A stretch of 43,039 nt of DNA from a virus, in the IMG/VR virus record IMGVR_UViG_3300043410_000408, positions 1-43,039 of that record; one strand, written 5' to 3'. Made by a program: the position numbers and the translations under genes. Positions 36,870 through 43,039 of this stretch are shown here, piece by piece. Numbering within the stretch: the first letter of the stretch is position 1; the number at the start of each line of letters is the position of its first letter. The notes beneath the pieces are model-generated. The model ran no database searches, was not told the origin of the DNA, and saw only the letters and a list, made by a program, of their open reading frames with translations.

Positions 36870-38448
36870 AGCATCTGATTACATTCAGCCGATCTACAAA
36901 GATCGCGCTTTAAAACATCTCGTAAAGCTTGCTGGTGGCAAACGTGCCATCAAAGAATTGGACGCTGACCAGCTCCGCAAAATGAAAGTTGCGCGAGACA
37001 AGATTGCTGTTGACATGCAGTTCAATCAACTCAAATGGTTTCGTCCATTTGACTACCAAAAGAAATTCTTTGAGACTGGCGCTCATTTTGCCCGTCGAGG
37101 CATGATTGCTGCCAACCGTGCTGGCAAGACTATTGCTTCTACCTATGAGACTGCTTACCACCTGACTGGCAGGTATCCAGATTGGTGGAAAGGCAAACGT
37201 TGGGATAAGCCGATTATTGCGATGGCGGCTGGTGAATCTTGGGAGCAGGTGGCTAAGACCTTGCAATCCAAACTTTTGGGTTGTGATGACATCAAGCAAA
37301 CGTATAAACTAGGGACAGGTTCTATCCCTAAGGAATACATTGATGACAAGTCCTACCGATCAGATGGGCAAAATGTGCTTAGTATCGAAATTTGGCACGT
37401 TACTGGGGGAAAGTCCAAGCTTTACTTTTCTAACTACACACAACAGGTTCGACATCTCCAAGGGTTCGAGCTTGATTTGGTTGTCCTTGATGAACAACCA
37501 CCAGATGAGACTTTTTCAGAACTTGTTGTACGTACAGCAGCTCGAAATGGACAGGTTATCTGCTCGTTTACCCCACTCAAAGGACTCTCAGGACTCGTCC
37601 GAAAGTTCTGGGACCAAGTAGAAGGCTATTCTCACGTGCGTGTGACGTGGAATGATATTCCCTATGAGAATGAATGGGGTGAAACATTCTTTTCGCAGCA
37701 AGAACGTGATCAGTTGTCCCGAGACTTTATGCCTTGGGAGCGTGAATGTCGGATCAACGGCATCCCGTTGGTCGGCAAAGGTGTTGTTTTCCCATTGTTG
37801 GAATGGCCTACCTACAAATCCATTGACCTTGATTTGCTCAACAATGAGAAGCTTGAGCGTTTGATTAGCTTTGACTTAGGGATTAAAAATGACCCGACGG
37901 TTATCTCGTTCCTTTTCCGCGATCCAGTCGAAGAAAAGATTTACCTTCATAGGCAAATCAAAATCCCGTCTGGGGAGACGCCTGACGAATATGTACATTA
38001 CCTACTTGATCGAGAGTCAAGAGGGGTTCCGATTGCGCTCCCTCATGATGCGGGACTTGCTGGTCGATACACACTTACTGAGCAGTCGGTCAGGGAGGTT
38101 TTTGAAGATTCCTATGGCCTTAACTGTATCCCGGGAGCAATTCTTAACCCGCCCAACGACCAAGGCAAAGTGACAAACCATAAAGCGTATGGAATCAATA
38201 TAATGCGCCTAGGCATGGAACGTGGAACCTTCTTGATTAATGAATCATGCAAGGATTTCCTTGATGAAGCTAGGAACTATGCGATTGATGACAATGGACG
38301 GTTTTCAGACCCTGACGACTGCATTGACTCAGCCCGTATCGGTGTTTTGGCATTGATTCAAGGCCACGGGGAAGCTATGGTGAGCCGAGCCAATATGTTG
38401 GCATCAAAACGATTTACCCCGTTGCCGGGTAAGTATCAGAGGATTTAA
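36856..38448 (+). CDS. terL: Terminase large subunit
   Basis: The protein has 530 residues. The ATPase shows Walker A ANRAGKT at 86-92, a second strand with GESWEQVAKTLQSKLLG, and Walker B LDLVVLDEQ at 206-214. The nuclease half has FDLGIKNDP at 339-347 with Asp340, and DPDDCIDSAR at 485-494 supplying further metal ligands. It packages DNA through the portal and cuts it. ATG 36856 lies inside the preceding small gene. The portal follows two bases after the stop. The Walker A and DEQ forms match terminases of podoviruses with head-full or cos packaging; the mode cannot be told. Confidence 0.95.
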   Translation: MAKSEASDYIQPIYKDRALKHLVKLAGGKRAIKELDADQLRKMKVARDKIAVDMQFNQLKWFRPFDYQKKFFETGAHFARRGMIAANRAGKTIASTYETAYHLTGRYPDWWKGKRWDKPIIAMAAGESWEQVAKTLQSKLLGCDDIKQTYKLGTGSIPKEYIDDKSYRSDGQNVLSIEIWHVTGGKSKLYFSNYTQQVRHLQGFELDLVVLDEQPPDETFSELVVRTAARNGQVICSFTPLKGLSGLVRKFWDQVEGYSHVRVTWNDIPYENEWGETFFSQQERDQLSRDFMPWERECRINGIPLVGKGVVFPLLEWPTYKSIDLDLLNNEKLERLISFDLGIKNDPTVISFLFRDPVEEKIYLHRQIKIPSGETPDEYVHYLLDRESRGVPIALPHDAGLAGRYTLTEQSVREVFEDSYGLNCIPGAILNPPNDQGKVTNHKAYGINIMRLGMERGTFLINESCKDFLDEARNYAIDDNGRFSDPDDCIDSARIGVLALIQGHGEAMVSRANMLASKRFTPLPGKYQRI

Positions 38449-38449
38449 T

Positions 38450-40633
38450 ATGCTGGACAAACAAAACGTAGTCGTTCAAAACTTAGCTAGTGGTGAGGGC
38501 AAACGTAGCGTTGTCGAAAAAATTGCACATGAGGTGTATTTGAAGATGGTGGACTATCTCCGCCTGACTCAAGCCAAAAACACACTCAACCGATTCAATG
38601 ATTACCATTACCTGACAATCCCTGTCTCAGAATCTACCGAGCCAATCCGTGGCATTGACTACATCCACCCAGTGGTCGCCCCCGGCATTGACTATGCCAC
38701 AGCCATCATCACGAAATGCTTGATGCCTGACGGTAAGGTTAACTTTGAGTTTGGCAAAACTCACGATTACGATGAAGGCGCACGACAATCCACTGATATG
38801 GTCATGCGTATGCTGAACAACAAAAATGACTCATACGCTTTGGTGCGTGATTGGGCTCAAGACGGTTTGTTGCATAAAAACGGTATTGTGATGGTCATGC
38901 CTGTGCGCGAACCTTTGGTTCAATACAAAGAAGTCGAAGGCACAAAAGATCAACTGCGTTCATTTGAAATCATGGCGGCTGAAAAAGGCTTGACGCCAAA
39001 ACGCCAACAAATGCGTCGCATTGACGTGAATCTGCAAGGTGTTGCTCAAGAAATGATGCAGCCCGATGAGCCAGAAACAGAAGAAACAGCAGAAGCCGAA
39101 ACACCTGCTGACGAAATGCAAGAAGCGATTCGTAACAACACGATTTATCGCGCTAAATATAAACTTACTGGTTACTCTACGCATGTTCGCATCAAGCATG
39201 TGGCGCAACATTACTTTGTTTGTAACCCAACCATTCCTCAAATCCATCGTCAAGATTTCGTTGGTTTTTATGACCCAATGACAATCCACGAAGCCAAAGC
39301 TCAATATCCATTTATTGACTTGGAAGAGTTTGCTGACCACGCTGCTTATGGTCCCGCTGGTGCTTACCAAGCTGGTGCTTTGGAAAACGACTTGGCGCTC
39401 CATGCGCGAGACTCTACCCCCGTCCCCGGTCAAGGTGTGATTGCCTCACAAGGTGCAGATCGCTACAGCCGTGTGGTCATGTTGACTACGGCATGGATTC
39501 GTCGAGATATTGATGGCGACGGTGAAGAAGAGATTGTTGAGTGCTGTTTTTCTGGCTCGTACATTGTTTATGCCAAGGAAGTTGAATTTATTCCTCTGGC
39601 AAACATGTGTCCCAAGCCAATCGTTGGCAACTTCTTTGGTTACTCAATGGGTGAACGTCTTGTCCCCATGCAAGAGTACGCAACGTCAATTGCTCGTGCA
39701 GAAATGTCGTTTGCTATGCAAGCTTCAACTCCACGTATTGGTGTTAACCCTGAATTTGTTGATGCTGAAGAGATTCAGCGTGGCGTGTCGTCAATGTTTG
39801 TGTTGGATCGCAAATTTGATCCTGCAAAACACGTTTATGAGTTTGCTCCGTTGCAAGGCAACTTGGGTTACATCCAGTCGTCAATGGAACGTTTTGAGCA
39901 AGACAAGAACAGTATGTTGGGCATGACAAGTCCCGGCGATATGATGAATCCTGAGGTTATGAAAGATGGCAACAGCGGTTACAAACTGCAACTTGCCATG
40001 AGTCCTAACCAATTGATTCAAGATGAGATGGTCAAAAACTGCGCTATTGGTTTGCGTGATGCTATTTATCTGGTTTGGCGCACAATGATCCAATATTCTG
40101 ACGACTACAACATCCAGCAATTGGCTGAAGCTTGTGGCGGCAAAGGTCGTGGTTGGTTGGATGCTAAGTCAGTTGAAAACTACGAATTCATTGACCGCAA
40201 AGACATTGAGATCGACTTGGCTTTGGGCTTTATGTCCGAAGAAAACCGTTTGACTCGCCAACAATTGATCACACAATGTCAGCAACAGTTTGCCCAAGCT
40301 ATGATGCAGCTTGATCCTGAACTGCCTGAAATGTTCGAGAAGTTGCGTAAACCATACGAAGACACTTTGTATGTTTTGGGCGTCAAAGAATGCGACGACT
40401 ATTTGCCAACCTTGGAAGAAGCAATGAAAATTGCCCAATCCAAAGCCAAGCAAGGTCCTAGCGCTGTTGAGAAAGAACAGGAAGGCAAAGCACAACTCAG
40501 CGTGGCAAAAGCTCAAGAGGCGATTGCTAACGTTGGCTTGATCAAGAAGAAAACTGAAGATATTGACGTGGACAATATGTTTGAAGCGATGGCTGCAAAA
40601 CAAGGCCATCTGAAAGCTGTCCAAATAGATTAA
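38450..40633 (+). CDS. Portal protein
   Basis: The protein has 727 residues and is large, in the P22/SU10 podovirus size class. Notable parts are the start (EKIAHEVYLKMVDYLRLTQA), DYIHPVVAPGIDYATAIITK, an acidic disordered insert at about 200-230 (PDEPETEETAEAETPADE), then a stem-type region (VMLTTAWIRRDIDGDGEEEI) and helices (MKIAQSKAKQGPSAVEKEQE) at the C-terminus. It forms the dodecamer through which DNA enters the head. It lies between terL and the scaffold, the usual place. ATG 38450 has GAGGA upstream. Confidence 0.9.
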   Translation: MLDKQNVVVQNLASGEGKRSVVEKIAHEVYLKMVDYLRLTQAKNTLNRFNDYHYLTIPVSESTEPIRGIDYIHPVVAPGIDYATAIITKCLMPDGKVNFEFGKTHDYDEGARQSTDMVMRMLNNKNDSYALVRDWAQDGLLHKNGIVMVMPVREPLVQYKEVEGTKDQLRSFEIMAAEKGLTPKRQQMRRIDVNLQGVAQEMMQPDEPETEETAEAETPADEMQEAIRNNTIYRAKYKLTGYSTHVRIKHVAQHYFVCNPTIPQIHRQDFVGFYDPMTIHEAKAQYPFIDLEEFADHAAYGPAGAYQAGALENDLALHARDSTPVPGQGVIASQGADRYSRVVMLTTAWIRRDIDGDGEEEIVECCFSGSYIVYAKEVEFIPLANMCPKPIVGNFFGYSMGERLVPMQEYATSIARAEMSFAMQASTPRIGVNPEFVDAEEIQRGVSSMFVLDRKFDPAKHVYEFAPLQGNLGYIQSSMERFEQDKNSMLGMTSPGDMMNPEVMKDGNSGYKLQLAMSPNQLIQDEMVKNCAIGLRDAIYLVWRTMIQYSDDYNIQQLAEACGGKGRGWLDAKSVENYEFIDRKDIEIDLALGFMSEENRLTRQQLITQCQQQFAQAMMQLDPELPEMFEKLRKPYEDTLYVLGVKECDDYLPTLEEAMKIAQSKAKQGPSAVEKEQEGKAQLSVAKAQEAIANVGLIKKKTEDIDVDNMFEAMAAKQGHLKAVQID

Positions 40634-40642
40634 AGGATTGAA

Positions 40643-40978
40643 ATGCAAAGTTTAGTATCGAATATTCGAGGTTTTTTTAATAAACGATCACGGGCTATAG
40701 ATTCCCAGAAAGGAGCGAGTGTTGAAAGAAAAACTCTAGCAATAGAAAACGGTGAGGCCGCTAGTCGGCTTATGAAAAACAATGATTTCGCATTGATGTT
40801 TAACCTTTATCGGTTCAACATGCTTGATCGGCTGGAAGAAAGTACATCCGATCTTGAACGAATAAGCAACGCACACTATGTTGCGGGAGTCCGAGATTTC
40901 ATCGACTACATTGAGAAGATGGAACTTTTGGGAAAAATGGCACTCAAACGTTCTGATACACAGGACGAAAAGGAATAA
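40643..40978 (+). CDS. Small helical protein between portal and scaffold
   Basis: The product has 111 residues. A basic start (MQSLVSNIRGFFNKRSRAID) is followed by coiled helices (NDFALMFNLYRFNMLDRLEE, VRDFIDYIEKMELLGKMALK) and an acid-basic tail. ATG 40643 follows AAAGGA. It could be a portal-associated or accessory head protein. Not recognised. Confidence 0.65.
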   Translation: MQSLVSNIRGFFNKRSRAIDSQKGASVERKTLAIENGEAASRLMKNNDFALMFNLYRFNMLDRLEESTSDLERISNAHYVAGVRDFIDYIEKMELLGKMALKRSDTQDEKE

Positions 40979-40986
40979 GGTAATAT

Positions 40987-42105
40987 ATGTCAGACGCTAT
41001 CGAAACATCGACCGTCAACGAGCAAACTGGTGGAGTCAATCCTGCCGATGCTATTGCTTCAATGATCGCTGCCAATCGGCAAAACGCTCAGAGGCCTGTT
41101 AGCACCGAGCAACCACCAGCAGGACAAGAAGAGGCGAAAGCCGAATCCCCTGAGGCGGCTCCAGAACTGGAAGCTGAACCTGAAAATGTTAATGGTGAAA
41201 CTGAAGAAGCAGTAGAGACAGAGAATGCTGAAGAGCCCTCCGAGGGAGATAGCGACCCAGTTAATTTCTTTGAATTTGCTGATGAGAATCCGAACCTAAA
41301 AATTCGTATTCCCAACAAGAACGCCGAGGGTGGTTTTGTTGAGATCACTGCCAAAAAAGCAGCGACCCTTCTTGGTCAAACTAGCGACATTGATGAAAAT
41401 TCCCGCAAACTTAAAGCTTCGAGAGCAGAGTTTGAGGAGTATGAAGCGAATCGTCGGAAAGAACTTGATGGTTTGCAGATCGGCTTAGAGCTGACGATTG
41501 CGCCACAGTTACAAACTGCGGCAGATGAGTTGGTTACTTTGCAGGGCTACAACCAGCAATGGAAGAATATTCTTGATCAGGCAACTGATGAAGCGCAACG
41601 TGCGGAAGCAATGGCTGCAATTCGTCAAAACCAAGCTCTGATTGAGGAAAAATCCAAGTTCATTCAGACAAATCGTCCTAAAGTTGATCAGTTTTATAAA
41701 CAGAGAACTGAGTATGTCCAGCAAGCGTTGGAAAATGCTCGTCAAAGTTTCTCTGATAAAGAACTGGCTAACAAGGCCAACTACAACGAACTTCGTGATA
41801 AGTTGTCCAAGGACTGGAAGGCGGCTAGTGCTTCTTTTGTGCCGGGTGTGCCAAACATTGATTTGGTGTCATCGGACGAATACTTGTTGGGCTTGATTCG
41901 TGATGGAATGAAATTCCGCGAAGGTCCAAAAGTGAAGAACGCTGGTGGTTCTTTGGCTGCTGCTACAAAGATTGTGGCTCGTGCTAAAACCTCGCCTCGT
42001 GATGAAACTTCAGAACTCCAAGAGCGTGCTAACAAGGGCGATAAGAAGGCTGGACAAGAGCTTTTGGCTAAAATGTTGTCGGCAAACAAACAACGCCGAC
42101 GTTAA
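40987..42105 (+). CDS. Putative capsid scaffolding protein
   Basis: The protein has 372 residues. Residues about 35-100 are extremely acidic and low-complexity (GQEEAKAESPEAAPELEAEP, EEAVETENAEEPSEGDSDP). A helical core (about 135-270) is rich in Glu, Gln, Lys and Ala (ELTIAPQLQTAADELVTLQG, EKSKFIQTNRPKVDQFYK). It ends with a strongly basic helix (EQERANKGDKK-type, ANKQRRR). Acidic disordered, coiled middle and basic end between portal and capsid are the standard signs of a scaffold, the basic end binding the capsid. AGGAATAAGG lies before ATG 40987. Confidence 0.85.
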   Translation: MSDAIETSTVNEQTGGVNPADAIASMIAANRQNAQRPVSTEQPPAGQEEAKAESPEAAPELEAEPENVNGETEEAVETENAEEPSEGDSDPVNFFEFADENPNLKIRIPNKNAEGGFVEITAKKAATLLGQTSDIDENSRKLKASRAEFEEYEANRRKELDGLQIGLELTIAPQLQTAADELVTLQGYNQQWKNILDQATDEAQRAEAMAAIRQNQALIEEKSKFIQTNRPKVDQFYKQRTEYVQQALENARQSFSDKELANKANYNELRDKLSKDWKAASASFVPGVPNIDLVSSDEYLLGLIRDGMKFREGPKVKNAGGSLAAATKIVARAKTSPRDETSELQERANKGDKKAGQELLAKMLSANKQRRR

Positions 42106-42120
42106 CTTCTGGAGTAAAAA

Positions 42121-43039
42121 ATGAGTACTATCACCTCTGCATCGTTGGGTAACGGTAACGGTTCATACGCAACCGACATCGTTGTGAAAGACATGGACTT
42201 GACCGTGTCGAACTACGTCAAAGACCGCACACCTTTGACAAACATGGCTATGTCCAAAAAACGCAAGATCAATTCGACCTTGCACATTTGGCCTAACGAC
42301 TATTTCCGCACCCCTGCTCTGAACGCTAAATTGGAAGGCGCATCTGTTGACGCAACAGCTGCTGCTTCTAACACTCGTTCTAACTTGGGTAACTACACAC
42401 AAATCTTCACAACCGTGATTGGTGCTACTGGCACTGCACGTGCTGTTGAGCAAGCTGGTGGCGATCCTCAAGCCTACCAAGAAGTCAAGCAATTGACTGA
42501 GATCATGTTTGACGTTGAACTGCAAATGGTTCGCGCTGACGGTGCTTCTATCAAGTACGCTGGTCAAGCTGCTACCCAAGGTTCTTCGCCTAACAACGGT
42601 CGTCGTTTTGGCTCTTTGTTCTCGTTTGCTGGCACTCGTTCAGGCAACGACACTGATGGCACTTCCATCTTGAACTTGGCTACTTCTGACAGCAACGACG
42701 CTACAAACGCTGTGAACACTAACACTCCTTTCAACGGCGTGTTGGCTAACGCTGGCTTGGGTTATTTCACATTCAGCACTGGCGTGACTTTGCAACAATT
42801 CAGCCCCTACCTGTACAAACAGTTGGTGACTACTGCTGAACAACGCTTCAACGCCAAGATCACTAATATGGTGGTCCCAACCTCGATGCGTACTCATATC
42901 TCCGATATGATGCCTACCAGCCGTTCAATCAACCGTTTCAACCCCGCTGACAAAGGCGACACAATCTCGACTTACGAAGGTGACTTCAACTACACCTACC
43001 AAATCGACGATTCATGGGTTATGGACCAAACTGGTTCTG
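42121..43039 (+). CDS. Major capsid protein, N-terminal part (SU10/DUF5309-like)
   Basis: Starting at ATG 42121, the frame runs off the end and continues at base 2, giving about 385 residues in all. Segments SNYVKDRTPLTNMAMSKK, LHIWPNDYFRTPALNAKLEG, YTQIFTTVIGATGTARAVEQ and YQEVKQLTEIMFDVELQMVR follow the pattern of the SU10 major capsid family (tP.fN.i...., W..D.., ..i....v.vSGTar.v......e.a.q......el..D.E..ll). The protein builds the icosahedral shell. GGAG lies before the start. The last 407 bases repeat at the beginning of the window. Confidence 0.88.
   Translation, partial: MSTITSASLGNGNGSYATDIVVKDMDLTVSNYVKDRTPLTNMAMSKKRKINSTLHIWPNDYFRTPALNAKLEGASVDATAAASNTRSNLGNYTQIFTTVIGATGTARAVEQAGGDPQAYQEVKQLTEIMFDVELQMVRADGASIKYAGQAATQGSSPNNGRRFGSLFSFAGTRSGNDTDGTSILNLATSDSNDATNAVNTNTPFNGVLANAGLGYFTFSTGVTLQQFSPYLYKQLVTTAEQRFNAKITNMVVPTSMRTHISDMMPTSRSINRFNPADKGDTISTYEGDFNYTYQIDDSWVMDQTGS
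42633..43039 (+). repeat. Terminal overlap with bases 1-407 of the window
   Basis: The 407 bases match the beginning in register with about 12 mismatches by eye, both copies in the capsid frame. Three codons change residues (Val/Ile, Val/Ala, Val/Thr); the other differences are silent. This is the signature of a circular or circularly permuted sequence whose ends overlap, with sequence variants differing between the two ends. Confidence 0.9.

Overview
This window is the essentially complete genome of a tailed dsDNA phage with a podovirus-type gene set. The first 407 bases repeat at the end (1-407 versus 42633-43039), with about 12 mismatches by eye. Both copies lie in the same reading frame of the major capsid gene, so the sequence is best read as a circularly permuted genome of about 42.63 kb cut inside that gene. 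I see no integrase, tape-measure protein, tail sheath, tail tube, DNA polymerase or tRNA gene. The virion set (terminase, portal, scaffold, SU10-like capsid, head-tail adaptor, nozzle-like protein, internal/ejection-type proteins, fibres) points to a short-tailed phage. The lysis cassette (GH19 endolysin, Rz with a nested Rz1) implies a Gram-negative host. The style of the small conserved genes suggests a freshwater proteobacterium, possibly Burkholderiales, but that host guess is weak.

Layout, read circularly. (1) Late rightward module, 34341 through the junction to 20537: a GNAT-like gene, a possible small terminase, small packaging-region genes, terL, portal, scaffold, capsid, a UUCG-loop terminator, adaptor, a collagen-like fibre with GPT repeats, a LamG+SPRY spike, a tail chaperone-like protein, a GT2 glycosyltransferase, a nozzle-like protein, a poly-glycine adhesin, low-complexity internal-virion-type proteins, the lysis genes, then a GNAT and a metallophosphatase. 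(2) Leftward early block, 25088 to 20542: many small coupled genes around an ERF recombinase and an SSB-like protein, ending in four tiny ORFs under 60 codons, two or three of them membrane proteins. (3) Rightward early block, 25251 to 31719: a Cro-like regulator, MazG-like and DUF3310-like genes, a replication-protein-like domain, a pseudoknotted RNA candidate, three tandem paralogues, RusA, a YbcO-like nuclease and an HNH enzyme. (4) Leftward block, 33709 to 32143: six small genes ending at a strong UUCG-loop terminator.

Functionally the phage brings recombination and junction-processing tools (Erf, SSB-like, RusA, YbcO-like) but no polymerase, so replication probably uses host machinery. 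Most genes in the early blocks overlap as ATGA or TAATG, indicating translational coupling. Four HNH endonucleases of the homing type are scattered through the genome. The one at 25853 leaves a clear insertion footprint: a nine-codon relic of the next gene's start lies before it and a re-created start lies after it.

The most unusual items are the pseudoknot-plus-terminator RNA at 27561-27655, the HNH footprint, the GPT-collagen fibre near a glycosyltransferase, the three tandem paralogues, a palindromic element shared by the two divergent control regions, and several hidden micro-genes.
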